Positions 41,594-50,333 of a stretch of 64,000 bases of DNA are shown here, piece by piece (position 1 is the stretch's first letter; each line of letters begins with the position of its first letter). Origin of the DNA: Paractinoplanes ferrugineus (GTDB taxonomy: Bacteria; Actinomycetota; Actinomycetes; Mycobacteriales; Micromonosporaceae). The notes under the pieces were generated by a model, which saw nothing but the letters and a program-made list of their open reading frames with translations, searched no databases and was not told the DNA's origin. The position numbers and the translations under genes are program-made. Location: NCBI RefSeq assembly GCF_016862195.1, contig NZ_BOMM01000075.1, forward strand, positions 1-64,000, written 5' to 3'.

Positions 41594-44500
41594 ATGGCTT
41601 TGATCGAGACGGCGGCGGAGCTCACCGGCCTTGCCCTTGACGGGGAGCTGGGCCGGGGTGCGTTCACCACGGTGCACCGCGTCCGGCGGGGCCAGAACAC
41701 GTACGCCCTCAAGCGCCCCAACCCGGACAGCGCGGCCGATCCGGGCCTGCTGTTCGCGTTCCAGCGGGAAGCGGCCCTGCTCGCCTGCGTCGACGACCCG
41801 AGCGTGCCCCGCATCATGGCCGCCGGCCGGCACGGCGGAGCCCCGGCGCTGGTGCTGGAGTACATCCCGGGTGGTTCGCTCGCCGACCAGTTGAGCCACG
41901 GCCGGATCAGCCCCGAACGGGTCGTGGAGCTGGCCGCCCAGCTGGCCCGCGGCCTCGCCGCCGTGCACCGGGTGGGTCTCGTGCACCGCGACGTCAAGCC
42001 GGGCAACATCATGCTGTCCCCGGACGGCGCGGCCAAGCTCATCGACTTCGGCCTGGCCCTGCTGGGCGCGGAGCCGGAGGCCGACCAGGACCGTGCGGTC
42101 GGCACCTTCCTCTACACCTCGCCCGAGCAGTCCGGCATGCTCAAACGCCCGGTCGACGGCCGTTCCGACCTCTACTCGCTCGGCGTGGTCCTGTTCGAGT
42201 GCCTCACCGGGCGCGTCCCGTTCGAGGCGGACGACGTCGGCCAGCTGCTCCGGCTGCACCTGACCGCGCCCGTACCGGATATCCCCACCGCGAGCCCGGC
42301 CCTGTGCGCCGTCGTCACCCGCCTGCTGGCCAAGGACCCGGACGACCGTTACCCGGACGCCGCCGCCCTGCTCGCCGCCCTGCGGGAGTGTCCCGGCGGG
42401 GAGGCCGCCGAGATCCCGGCGGTGATCCGGTGGCCGCTGTGCGGGCGGGCGGCCGAGCGCGACGGTCTCGCCGACCGCTGGCGCCGCGCCCGCACCGGCC
42501 GTGGGGGTGTCGCGGTGATCCGCGGGCCCGGCGGCGCGGGCCGCACCAGGCTCGCCGAGGAGGCGATCGACCTGGTCGCCGGCGCACCGGTGCTGCGGGC
42601 CACGAGCCAGCGGGACGAGGCGCTGCCGCTCGCACCGCTGCGCACCGCGGTCGAGGACTACCTGCGCACCGTCGCCCTGCTGCCGGCCGAGCGCCGGGCC
42701 GAGGCCGAGCAGCACCTCCGCGACGCCGCCGCGGTGGCCGGCCCGGCCCTGGTCGCGCGCTTGACCGGGGGTCTCGGGGACCTGCTCGGCGACGTCGGTG
42801 CGGCGGCCCGCGACGACCACCTGTTCGCGGCGGTCGCGGCGTTCCTGGCCGAGCTCGCCCGGCTCAGCCAGGGCCTGCTGCTGCTCTGCGACGACGCCCA
42901 CTGGCTCGACGAGGGCAGCCGGGCGGTGCTCGCCCGGCTGCTGCCCGAGCTGCCCCGCACGCCGCTGCTGCTGGTGCTCACCGAGCGGGACGGGGCCGGC
43001 ACCCCGGTCGCCGCCGACGCCGACCTCGAGCTCGACTGCGCGCCCCTGGACGCCGCCGGGGTGGCCGCACTCGTCGCGTCCCGGCTGCCCGGCGCCACGG
43101 TGCCGGGCGAGCTGACCGCGCACGTCGCCGCCCGTACGGACGGCTCGCCGCTCGCCGTCGTCACCTATCTGTTGCGCCTGCTCGACGCGGGACTGCTGAC
43201 CCCGCTCTGGGGCACCTGGAACTTCGACGTGGCCGGCGCCGACGCGCTGCCCGCCGCCGAGGACGTGCGCGCCCTGCTCGCGTCGCGGCTGGCCACCCTG
43301 TCCGGCGGCGACCGGGACTTCCTGACCGTCGCCGCCGTCGCGGGCGCCCGCTTCCGCACCCAGACGCTCGAGGCCGCCGGCGGCGGAGCCGATCAGGTGG
43401 TGGCGGCGGTCGCGGCGGCGGTGGGGCGCCGGGTCGTCGAGGCCCGCCCGGGTGGCTGGTTCGTCTTCATGCATCCGCTGCTGCGCGAGGACCTGCTCGA
43501 CGGGGTCGCCCCGGACCGGCTGCCGGGTCTGCACGCCGGGATCGCCGACGCCCTCGAAGGGCTGCCCGAGCCGCTGCGCGACGCCGACCACGTCTATGCC
43601 GTCGCCCGGCACCACCGCCGCGCCGGCGAGCTGATCGCGGCCGACCGGCACCGGCGCAGTGCGCTCGCCGCCGGGCTGCGCGCCCTCGACGACATGGCGC
43701 CGGCCGAGGCGATCGGCTACCTGGAGGACGCCCTCGCCTACGACCCGTCGCCCACCTCCGCGGTGCTGCACCCGCTCGCCCTGGCCTACCTGGGTGCGGC
43801 CCGGTTCACCGAGGCCCGCGCCACCCTCGGCACCGCGCTGGCGGGGGAGCCCGACCGCCGGGCCCGCGCCGGGCTGCTCACCACCGAGATCGATCTGCAC
43901 AACACGTTCTGGGACGACCAGCGTGCGCTGGAGACGGCCGGCCGGGCCCTCGCCGAGTTGCGCCGCCCGCTCCCGCGCAACCCGCTGGGACTCGTGGCGT
44001 CCACCCTGGCCATCGGGGTCGCCGGAGGACTCGTCAGGCGTACCGGAATCGGTTTCGGAACGGCCCGGGGCCGGCGCCGGGACGATCTCGCCCAGCTCGC
44101 CGCGGTCCTGGACGCCGGTGGCTACGCCGCCGGCACCGGCCTTCGCCTGCGCGAGGCCGGGGTCCTGGCGATGCGGGCGATGTACGCGGTGAACCGCCTC
44201 GGCCCCGGCCCCGAGTACGTGCGTGTCTACTCCCTCGTCGGCTACGTCGCCGCCGTAGTCAAGCTGCGCGGCACCGCCACCCGGCTGTTCGCCCGCGCCG
44301 CCGAGGTGGCCGGCGAGCTCGGCGACCCGGCCCTGACCGCCTATGTGGCGTGGCTCAACGGCTGTGCCTGGCTGTTCGGCGCCCACGACGACGGCACCCG
44401 GTTCGAGGAGGCGATCAACCGCAACGGCCGGTGGTACGGCCCGGCCCAGCTCCTGCCCGGGTTCGCCACCATCGGCATCCGGCTGCTGGTACGCGGCTAC

Positions 44501-46702
44501 CTCGAGCAGAGTCAGGCCGAGTACGAGCGGGGCCTGCGCTGGCTCAAGGACCCGTCGATGGCGCGCGGCACCACGTTCGCGATGCTGTCGGTGATGATCC
44601 CGGCCATGCAGGGCCGGCACGGGGAAGCCGCCGCCGCGCTCGCCCTGATCCGTGCGGCGGTGCCGCCCGGCACGCCGGTGGTGCACCGCGCCCACATGCT
44701 CGTCGCACACGCCTGTGCGCTCGTCGAGCAGGGCGAGTTCGGCGAGCAGTTCGAGGACGTGGTGGCCGAGTGGGCTGCCCTCGGGCTGCGCGTGAGCGAC
44801 ATGATGACGCAGCACAAACTGTTCTACGCCTACCAGTCGCACGGCCGGATGGCGCAGCTGCGGATGGCCACCGAGCAGCAGCGGCCGGCCCGGCTCGCGG
44901 CCGCCCGCGCCGCCGTCGCGGAGCTGCGCCGGGTCCGCACGAGCTCGCCGACCCTCGACTGCGCCTACCTGATCGGCGAGGCCGCGATCGCGCAGATGAC
45001 CGGCGACCCGGGCAAGGCGATCGAGTGGAGCGACAAGGCCGAACGGGTGGCCCGTAGCGCCGACGCGCCGATCGTCCACTTCGAGGTGGCCCGCTTCCGG
45101 GCGCGCGCGTTCCGGGCCCTCGGCCAGACCAACGAGTCCGACCGGCAGGCCCGCCTCGCCATCGCGCTGGCCGGCCACCACGGCTGGGAATCGCGCCGCC
45201 GGCAGGCCCGCCTCGAGTTCGGGGCCGAGGAGAACGCCGCCACCAACCGGCACACCAACGTCGACCGGCGCGGGGACGGCCGCAACCGCCGGCTCGAAGC
45301 GCTGCAGCAGGTCGGCGCGGCCGCCGCGACGGTGCTCGACCCGCAGCAACTGGCCCGGGTCGCCCTCGACGAGATGCTGCGCATCCTCGGCGCCGAGCGG
45401 GCGCTGTTCTTCCTGCTCGACGACGCCGGCGAGCCGGTGCAGTTCGCCGGCCGCACCGCCGACGGCGCCGACCTGGCCGGCCCCACCGACTACGGGTCGT
45501 CCCTGGTGCGCCGGGTCGCCGCCGACGGCGAGCCGCTCGTGGTCACCGGCACCGAGCAGGGCGCCGCCCTCGGCTCCCGGAGCGCGGTCGAGTACGGCCT
45601 GCGCAGCATCATGGTCGTGCCGGTCCGGTTCAAGGCCAGCACCCTCGGCGTGGTCTACCTCGACAGCCGGCTCGCCCGGGGCATCTTCACCGCCGACGAC
45701 GTCGAGGTCCTCATCGGGGTGACCAGTCACGTCGCGGTGTCGCTGGAGACCGCGCGGGCCGCGCAACTGCACCTCGCGGTGCGCTCGGCCCAGCAGCAGC
45801 AGGCGTTCGCGGAGATGCTGCGGGCCGGCCTGGCCGAGCTGTCCGGGATCCACGAGCCCGCCCCGTTGCTGCGCTCCCTGTTCGGCATGCTCGTCGACCA
45901 CCTCGACGCCTCGGCCGGGGTGCTGCTCGGACCGGACGGGACGACGGTGGTGGAGGCGACCGGCAAGGCCGACCCGTCGCTGATCGGCACCACTGTCGCA
46001 GTGACCGTCGGCGACGCTCCCGGCGTCGTCGACCAGCCGGGTCTGGCCGACGTCGTCCTCGCCGTGCCGCTGCGCGTCCGCGACGGACTGGCCGGCATCG
46101 CGCTGCTCGGCGCCGACAGCTTCGGCGACGGCGCCGTCCAGATCGCCTCCGCGCTGGCCAACCAGGGGATGAGCGCCTACCTCAACGCGTGCCTGTTCAG
46201 CCGCGTCCAGGAACTCGCCACCAGCGACGAGCTGACCGGTCAGCACAACCGCCGGCACTTCTACGCCCTTGCCGGCACCCTCGTCGACGCGGCCGCCCGC
46301 GGCTCCCGCGACCTCGCCGCCGTGATGCTCGACATCGACAAGTTCAAGAACATCAACGACACGTACGGTCATGGCGTCGGCGACGAGGTGATCCGTACCG
46401 TGGCCGCCCGCATCCGGGAGAGCATCCGCCAGTCCGACGTGCTCGGCCGCTACGGCGGCGAGGAGTTCGCCGTCGTCCTGCCCGACCACCTGGGTCAGGC
46501 CGGCGACCTGGCGGAACGGATGCGCCGCGCGGTCGGCGACCGGCCCGTCCCCACCGGGGCCGGCCCGATCGACGTCACGATAAGCGTCGGCCTCGCCCAC
46601 CTCGACGCCGCGGACGCCGGTCTGGACCAGTTGCTCGCCCGCGCCGACCACGCCCTCTACCGGGCCAAGGAGAGCGGCCGGAACCGGGTTGTGATTTCCT
46701 GA
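41594..46702 (+). CDS. Giant Ser/Thr kinase - ATPase - GAF - diguanylate cyclase
   Basis: 1,703 residues in one chain. (1) Hanks kinase, about 10-270: Lys in YALKRPN, HRDVKPGN (131), DFGLA (150), SPEQ. (2) AAA/STAND-like ATPase, about 280-560: Walker A variant GPGGAGRTRL (Arg in place of Lys) and Walker B LLLLCDDAHWLD. (3) Helical TPR-like region, about 600-1220. (4) GAF domain, about 1230-1395, then a second GAF-like segment, about 1410-1530. (5) GGDEF domain, 1535-1702, with intact RYGGEEF (about 1618) and the inhibitory I-site RQSD five residues before it. So protein phosphorylation and cyclic di-GMP synthesis are linked in one sensor. ATG 41594 (or GTG 41591). A VOC gene follows by 4 bp. 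Confidence 0.9.
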   Translation: MALIETAAELTGLALDGELGRGAFTTVHRVRRGQNTYALKRPNPDSAADPGLLFAFQREAALLACVDDPSVPRIMAAGRHGGAPALVLEYIPGGSLADQLSHGRISPERVVELAAQLARGLAAVHRVGLVHRDVKPGNIMLSPDGAAKLIDFGLALLGAEPEADQDRAVGTFLYTSPEQSGMLKRPVDGRSDLYSLGVVLFECLTGRVPFEADDVGQLLRLHLTAPVPDIPTASPALCAVVTRLLAKDPDDRYPDAAALLAALRECPGGEAAEIPAVIRWPLCGRAAERDGLADRWRRARTGRGGVAVIRGPGGAGRTRLAEEAIDLVAGAPVLRATSQRDEALPLAPLRTAVEDYLRTVALLPAERRAEAEQHLRDAAAVAGPALVARLTGGLGDLLGDVGAAARDDHLFAAVAAFLAELARLSQGLLLLCDDAHWLDEGSRAVLARLLPELPRTPLLLVLTERDGAGTPVAADADLELDCAPLDAAGVAALVASRLPGATVPGELTAHVAARTDGSPLAVVTYLLRLLDAGLLTPLWGTWNFDVAGADALPAAEDVRALLASRLATLSGGDRDFLTVAAVAGARFRTQTLEAAGGGADQVVAAVAAAVGRRVVEARPGGWFVFMHPLLREDLLDGVAPDRLPGLHAGIADALEGLPEPLRDADHVYAVARHHRRAGELIAADRHRRSALAAGLRALDDMAPAEAIGYLEDALAYDPSPTSAVLHPLALAYLGAARFTEARATLGTALAGEPDRRARAGLLTTEIDLHNTFWDDQRALETAGRALAELRRPLPRNPLGLVASTLAIGVAGGLVRRTGIGFGTARGRRRDDLAQLAAVLDAGGYAAGTGLRLREAGVLAMRAMYAVNRLGPGPEYVRVYSLVGYVAAVVKLRGTATRLFARAAEVAGELGDPALTAYVAWLNGCAWLFGAHDDGTRFEEAINRNGRWYGPAQLLPGFATIGIRLLVRGYLEQSQAEYERGLRWLKDPSMARGTTFAMLSVMIPAMQGRHGEAAAALALIRAAVPPGTPVVHRAHMLVAHACALVEQGEFGEQFEDVVAEWAALGLRVSDMMTQHKLFYAYQSHGRMAQLRMATEQQRPARLAAARAAVAELRRVRTSSPTLDCAYLIGEAAIAQMTGDPGKAIEWSDKAERVARSADAPIVHFEVARFRARAFRALGQTNESDRQARLAIALAGHHGWESRRRQARLEFGAEENAATNRHTNVDRRGDGRNRRLEALQQVGAAAATVLDPQQLARVALDEMLRILGAERALFFLLDDAGEPVQFAGRTADGADLAGPTDYGSSLVRRVAADGEPLVVTGTEQGAALGSRSAVEYGLRSIMVVPVRFKASTLGVVYLDSRLARGIFTADDVEVLIGVTSHVAVSLETARAAQLHLAVRSAQQQQAFAEMLRAGLAELSGIHEPAPLLRSLFGMLVDHLDASAGVLLGPDGTTVVEATGKADPSLIGTTVAVTVGDAPGVVDQPGLADVVLAVPLRVRDGLAGIALLGADSFGDGAVQIASALANQGMSAYLNACLFSRVQELATSDELTGQHNRRHFYALAGTLVDAAARGSRDLAAVMLDIDKFKNINDTYGHGVGDEVIRTVAARIRESIRQSDVLGRYGGEEFAVVLPDHLGQAGDLAERMRRAVGDRPVPTGAGPIDVTISVGLAHLDAADAGLDQLLARADHALYRAKESGRNRVVIS

Positions 46703-46706
46703 ACCG

Positions 46707-47126
46707 ATGACGACATATCCCCGGATCCGGCAGGTCGTCCTCGACAGCACGGACGCGCGCCGGCTGGCCGAGTTCTACCGCCGGATGTTCGGCCTCGCAT
46801 ACCGGCCCGGCGACGAACCGCCGGCGGCCGGCGAACCGGACGTGAACGGCCGGGACTGGCTGGTGCTGCACGATCCGCAGGGCGGGGCCCAGCTCGCGTT
46901 CCAGCAGACCGACCCGTTCCCGCGCACCGACTGGCCCGGTGCCGGGGTACCGCAGCAGTACCACCTGGACACCGTCGTCGACTCGGTGGCCGCCCTCGAC
47001 GAACAGCACGAGCGGGCGCTGTCGCTGGGCGCGACGCTGCGCTTCGACCGCAGCGACGACAAGGAGGAACCCCTGCGCGTCTACGCCGACCCGGACGGCC
47101 ACCTCTTCTGCGTCTTTGTCGGCTGA
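46707..47126 (+). CDS. VOC-superfamily glyoxalase-like protein
   Basis: 139 residues forming two paired beta-alpha-beta-beta-beta units of the vicinal oxygen chelate fold. QVVLDSTDARRLAEFYRRMF starts the first, YHLDTVVDSVAALDEQHER the second; YADPDGHLFCVFV closes the site. Members include glyoxalases, dioxygenases and antibiotic-binding proteins; no specific reaction can be assigned. Only 4 bp after the kinase-cyclase stop, so co-transcribed with it. Confidence 0.8.
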   Translation: MTTYPRIRQVVLDSTDARRLAEFYRRMFGLAYRPGDEPPAAGEPDVNGRDWLVLHDPQGGAQLAFQQTDPFPRTDWPGAGVPQQYHLDTVVDSVAALDEQHERALSLGATLRFDRSDDKEEPLRVYADPDGHLFCVFVG

Positions 47127-47148
47127 CGCCCCCGCCGAGATCAGCACA

Positions 47149-47202
47149 ACTTCCGTGCGGAAGGGCTCGCCGAAGCGGTTGAGACCCCGTCCGCACGGAA
47201 GT
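47149..47202. other. Long inverted repeat with alternative hairpin
   Basis: ACTTCCGTGCGGA (47149-47161) has an exact complement at 47190-47202, a 13-bp stem over a 28-nt loop. The left arm can also fold on itself as CTTCC-GTGC-GGAAG (47150-47163), so two mutually exclusive structures exist. It fills most of the gap between the VOC and GNAT genes. Confidence 0.6.
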
Positions 47203-47317
47203 CGGTGGACGCGGCCGGACTGGATGAGCTCCGGTCCGGGATCTGCATGGTCATGCGCGGTGCGGACGGCCCCGGCTCGGGCGGGATCGGGCGGTCGGCG
47301 GGTGCGAAAATCGGGTG

Positions 47318-47866
47318 ATGGACGACGTGCGGCTGCGGCCAATTGAGTTCTCCGACTGGCGGGCCGTGCACGGCTGGGCCAAGCTCATCGACTCGTGCCG
47401 CTATCAGGGATGGGGACCGAACACCGAGGCCGAGACCGAGTCGTACGTGCGGGAGTCGGCCGCCCTGTGGCACAGCCTGCCGCAGACCAGCTTCCCGCAG
47501 GCCGTGCTGGCCGGCAGCACCGTCATCGGGATCGCCGACCTGCACCTGCGGGGCTCCGCCCAGGCCGAGATCGGGTACGGCATCCACCCCGCGCGGTGGG
47601 GCCGGGGCGCGGCCACCGCGGCGGCCCGGGAACTGCTGCGGCAGGCCTTCACGGAACACAATCTCCACCGGGTGTACGCCACCTGTGACCCCCGCAACGC
47701 CGGATCGGCGCGGGTCCTCACCAAGATCGGCATGACGTACGAGGGACGGATGCGCGAGACCGTGCTGATCCGCGACGGCTGGCGGGACTCCGACCTGCAC
47801 GCGATCCTCGAACAGGAGTGGCGTGCCAGGGAAGGCGTTCCGGCGCAGGGTTCAGCGCGCGTGTGA
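47318..47866 (+). CDS. RimJ/RimL-type GNAT acetyltransferase
   Basis: 182-residue GNAT enzyme: VRLRPIEFSDWRAVHGWA at the N-terminus, acetyl-CoA loop HPARWGRGAATAAAREL (about 88-104), then NLHRVYATCDPRNAGSARVL and KIGMTYEGRMRE, characteristic of the RimJ/RimL group that acetylates N-terminal amines of ribosomal proteins and other acceptors. ATG 47318 (GTG 47315 also possible). Followed by a long gap without a clear gene. Confidence 0.85.
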   Translation: MDDVRLRPIEFSDWRAVHGWAKLIDSCRYQGWGPNTEAETESYVRESAALWHSLPQTSFPQAVLAGSTVIGIADLHLRGSAQAEIGYGIHPARWGRGAATAAARELLRQAFTEHNLHRVYATCDPRNAGSARVLTKIGMTYEGRMRETVLIRDGWRDSDLHAILEQEWRAREGVPAQGSARV

Positions 47867-48252
47867 ACTCGGACGCCATCGCCGGCGCCTTTCGCACACC
47901 GCGGAAAATGCGAGGCTTCGGTCCGGCTGCCGGATGCTTGCCGGACAACACTTGTTCCGGTTGTCCGGGAACTGCTTTCGCGGCCGTGGCCCGGGATCGC
48001 GACCGTCGTCGCCGCGATTCTGCTGCTGTCGGGTCGACGCCGCCGTGTGCCGGTTCGCCCGGGGCCAGGCTTCACCACCGCCCTGGCCACTTATCGCGAT
48101 CGGGTCGGGCACATCCTCACCGTCGGTGACGGCGCCGCCGGTTACCGCGCAGGCCACGAACGTGCCGCTCCGGTCACCGCTGCCGGACACCCTGCGGGCC
48201 AGGGTCGCCGCCGCTGTGGTCGCCGCCCTGTGCGACCCACCCGTCGAACAGT
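47867..48252. other. Gap without a recognised gene; possible small RNA or ORF
   Basis: Open frames exist on both strands, but none has a recognisable product, good RBS and convincing composition together. One plus frame ends PDTLRARVAAAVVAALCDPP, with its TGA at the first bases of the strong hairpin at 48253. That placement is what a real gene or small RNA would have, so transcription of this stretch is possible. Confidence 0.35.
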
Positions 48253-48281
48253 GATGCCCGGCGGACCGGCCGCCGGGCATC
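48253..48281. terminator. Strong bidirectional hairpin
   Basis: Perfect 12-bp stem GATGCCCGGCGG / CCGCCGGGCATC with loop ACCGG, 18 bp beyond the stop of the leftward HhH gene; it also ends anything transcribed rightward from the preceding gap. Confidence 0.85.
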
Positions 48282-48299
48282 GTCTCGTCACGCGAACCG

Positions 48300-49253
48300 T
48301 CAGGACCGGTCGACCAGCTGCTCGGCCCGCTCCGGCCAGGTGGCCACGGTCGGGGCCAGGCGCAGGCCGGCCCCCGCGATCGCGGCCTTGACGGTGGCCA
48401 CGTCGGAGTCGGCGAGCTGCCGGAACGTCGTGATGCCGGCGGCGGCCAGCGCCATCGCCATCTTCGGCCCGATGCCACTGATCCTGGTCAGGTCGTCCGG
48501 CTCGACGATCGCCACGGCGACCGGGGCGGGCGCCGCCTCGACCTGCGCCGCCCCGCCCATACCCGGAACGGCGGCGACGGGAGCGGACCCGGCGGTGGGC
48601 TCGAACTCCTCGGCCACCTCCGGGACGGCGGCCGGGCCCGGCTCGGCGACCGCGACGGCCACCGGAGCCGGGGTGGCCTCGATCTCCTCGGCCTCGGCCA
48701 CGCCCGGGACAGCGGCGACCGCTGCCGGAGCCGGGACGGCGTCGACCCTCGGCTCCTCATCCACAACCGGCTCTTCGTCGACAACCGGCACTTCGTCGAC
48801 AACCGGCTGGGTGGCGGGCGCCGGCTCGAACGCGGCAGGCTCCTCGAACGCGGCGGGCTCGTCGAACGCGGGGGGCTCGTCGAGTACGGCGGGCTCGTCG
48901 ATGACCGCGACCGGCTCGGGGGTGGCCTCGGGCTCCGTGACGGGGTGGTCGGCGGCGGCCGGTTCGGGGTCGGAAACGGCGGGGGCCGGCTCGTCGTCGA
49001 GGGCGGGCGCGGGGTGCTCGGTCACCACGGGAGTCGGGTCGGCGATCGCGGCGTCGGTGGAAGTGGTCTCGGTGGCCTCGCCCGGGTCGGCTGATTCCAC
49101 GACCGGGGCGGCCACGACCGGGGCGGCCACGACCGGGGCGGCTACCCCGGCCGGCTCGGCGGGCTGCGCCGACTTGGCCCGGCGGCTACCCAGGAACCAG
49201 CCGCCGAGCAGGCCGACCACGAGGCCGGCGACGAAAAGAAAGAAAGAAGCCAT
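48300..49253 (-). CDS. Membrane-anchored acidic protein with C-terminal HhH domain
   Basis: 317 residues. One N-terminal membrane helix (MASFFLFVAGLVVGLLGGWF) with basic GSRRAK behind it, then about 220 residues of Ala/Pro/Val/Glu-rich low-complexity sequence with near-repeats (AAPVV x4, EPAAFEEP, VVDEEP), then a C-terminal helix-hairpin-helix fold (DLTRISGIGPKMAMALAAAG, ITTFRQLADSD) of the type found in DNA-binding proteins. The N-in/C-out or N-out/C-in direction is not clear; if the tail is cytoplasmic it could tether DNA to the membrane. AAAGAAAGAAAGAAG spacing before ATG 49253 is unusual for this genome. Function unknown. Confidence 0.75.
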   Translation of the reverse strand: MASFFLFVAGLVVGLLGGWFLGSRRAKSAQPAEPAGVAAPVVAAPVVAAPVVESADPGEATETTSTDAAIADPTPVVTEHPAPALDDEPAPAVSDPEPAAADHPVTEPEATPEPVAVIDEPAVLDEPPAFDEPAAFEEPAAFEPAPATQPVVDEVPVVDEEPVVDEEPRVDAVPAPAAVAAVPGVAEAEEIEATPAPVAVAVAEPGPAAVPEVAEEFEPTAGSAPVAAVPGMGGAAQVEAAPAPVAVAIVEPDDLTRISGIGPKMAMALAAAGITTFRQLADSDVATVKAAIAGAGLRLAPTVATWPERAEQLVDRS

Positions 49254-49374
49254 GAAAGGGCCTCCGGACAATAAGAGCTGCGGATGTAGCGCGCATATTT
49301 GCACATCCGCTGGTTTGCCCACCATGTGGGTGGTGTGCCAGTTCGCACGATGCTCACCTGCCGTTATCCGCCGA

Positions 49375-49758
49375 CTACGGCGAGATGACAGCGGGGCCGC
49401 GGAATGGTCCGTCGAGGTCGGACGGCGCCCGCATGCGCCACGCGTCGGTGACCAATTCGGCAAGCCGTTCCACCGAGAGCTGGGGGAGGCGGGCCATCAC
49501 CAGCGGCAGCCCGTCGTAGCCCGGCGTGGTGAAGAACAGCCCTGGTTCACCGAGCAGCAGGGCCTGCTTCTCCGCCTCGTCGCCGACGAAGAGCACCGCG
49601 ACGTCGGTCCGGATCACCCGCGGCCGGCCCGGTGTGCGTTCCGGATAGGACCACACGAAGCCCTTGCCGGCCACCCGGAAGTCGAAACCGTCGCTGTCGA
49701 TCTCCTGCACCTGCGGCAGCGCCAGCGCCAGCCGCCGTACGTCCCCGGCGTCCGCCAT
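49375..49758 (-). CDS. MmcQ/YjbR-family protein
   Basis: 127-residue alpha/beta protein of the MmcQ/YjbR (CyaY-like fold, double-wing DNA-binding) family: VRRLALALPQVQEIDSDGFD, GKGFVWSYPER and LGEPGLFFTTPGYDGLPLV match the family. Biochemical role is not established; the fold resembles DNA-binding double-wing proteins. ATG 49758. Next to the HhH protein and the YccF gene on the same strand with gaps of 121 and 50 bp. Confidence 0.8.
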   Translation of the reverse strand: MADAGDVRRLALALPQVQEIDSDGFDFRVAGKGFVWSYPERTPGRPRVIRTDVAVLFVGDEAEKQALLLGEPGLFFTTPGYDGLPLVMARLPQLSVERLAELVTDAWRMRAPSDLDGPFRGPAVISP

Positions 49759-49808
49759 GCCGAGAGACTACCGTGCCGCGACCGGCCCGGACGCGGCCGA
49801 CGCGGACG

Positions 49809-50186
49809 TCAGTCGAGGTCCTTGATCTCGCGGCCGAGGGGCCAGAACGCCACCGGAACGAGCTTGAAGTTGGCGATGCCGAACGGGATGCCGATGACGG
49901 TCACGCACTGGGCCACCCCGGTGAGGATGTGGGCCAGCGCGATCCACCATCCGGCCAGGATCACCCACAGCACGTTCGCGGTGCCGGAGGCCAGCCCGGC
50001 CGTGGGTCTGCTGACCACGGTCCGGCCGAACGGCCACAGCGAGTAGACGGCCAGCCGCATCGACGCGATGCCGAACGGGATCGTCACGATCAGGGCGAAG
50101 CAGATCAAGCCGGCGATGCCGTAGGCGATGGCCAGCAGGAAGCCGCTTCCGAAGACGAACCAGAGGACGTTGAGGATCAACCGCAC
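49809..50186 (-). CDS. YccF-domain membrane protein
   Basis: 125 residues with the two YccF repeats (LNVLWFVFGSGFLLAIAYGI and TANVLWVILAGWWIALAHIL), each followed by an IPFGIA motif, and three to four membrane helices. Small inner-membrane proteins of unknown function. GTG start at 50186. Divergent from the nitrate reductase gene; the shared upstream region contains a GlnR-type box. Confidence 0.88.
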   Translation of the reverse strand: MRLILNVLWFVFGSGFLLAIAYGIAGLICFALIVTIPFGIASMRLAVYSLWPFGRTVVSRPTAGLASGTANVLWVILAGWWIALAHILTGVAQCVTVIGIPFGIANFKLVPVAFWPLGREIKDLD

Positions 50187-50255
50187 CGCTCAAGCATGAA
50201 CCCCGCTCGCCACCCGGCGACCTCACATCCGGCCGGCGGGCTCGGTGACGGGTGG

Positions 50256-50293
50256 GTAACCGGGCGCGCACGCGTGCTTGACGGGGGCGAAAC
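50256..50293 (+). promoter_or_regulatory. GlnR-type box of the nitrate reductase gene
   Basis: Four half-sites with exact 6-nt spacers: GTAAC (50256-50260), CGCAC (50267-50271), TTGAC (50278-50282), GAAAC (50289-50293). This is the a1-b1-a2-b2 layout GTnAC-n6-GaAAC-n6-GTnAC-n6-GaAAC described for the actinobacterial nitrogen regulator GlnR; a1 and b2 are perfect, a2 misses one base and b1 two. TTGACG (50278-50283) and TAGGTT (50304-50309) may be the promoter. The box lies 41 bp before the ATG, so activation under nitrogen limitation is expected. Confidence 0.78.
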
Positions 50294-50333
50294 CGGGTGC
50301 GCCTAGGTTCGGGGTCAACAGGAGAGGGGCTCG

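Noticed and set aside
41540..46750. A 1,736-codon open frame on the minus strand opposite the kinase-cyclase gene
   Set aside because: It is a shadow of the high third-position GC of the plus-strand gene; it has no recognisable domains and a composition rich in Arg, Gly and Val typical of antisense frames.
47823..48254. Candidate 143-residue protein in the gap after the GNAT gene
   Set aside because: Its start lies inside the GNAT gene, it has no RBS or known domain, and most of its sequence is Arg/Pro/Ser-rich; only its stop position is suggestive.
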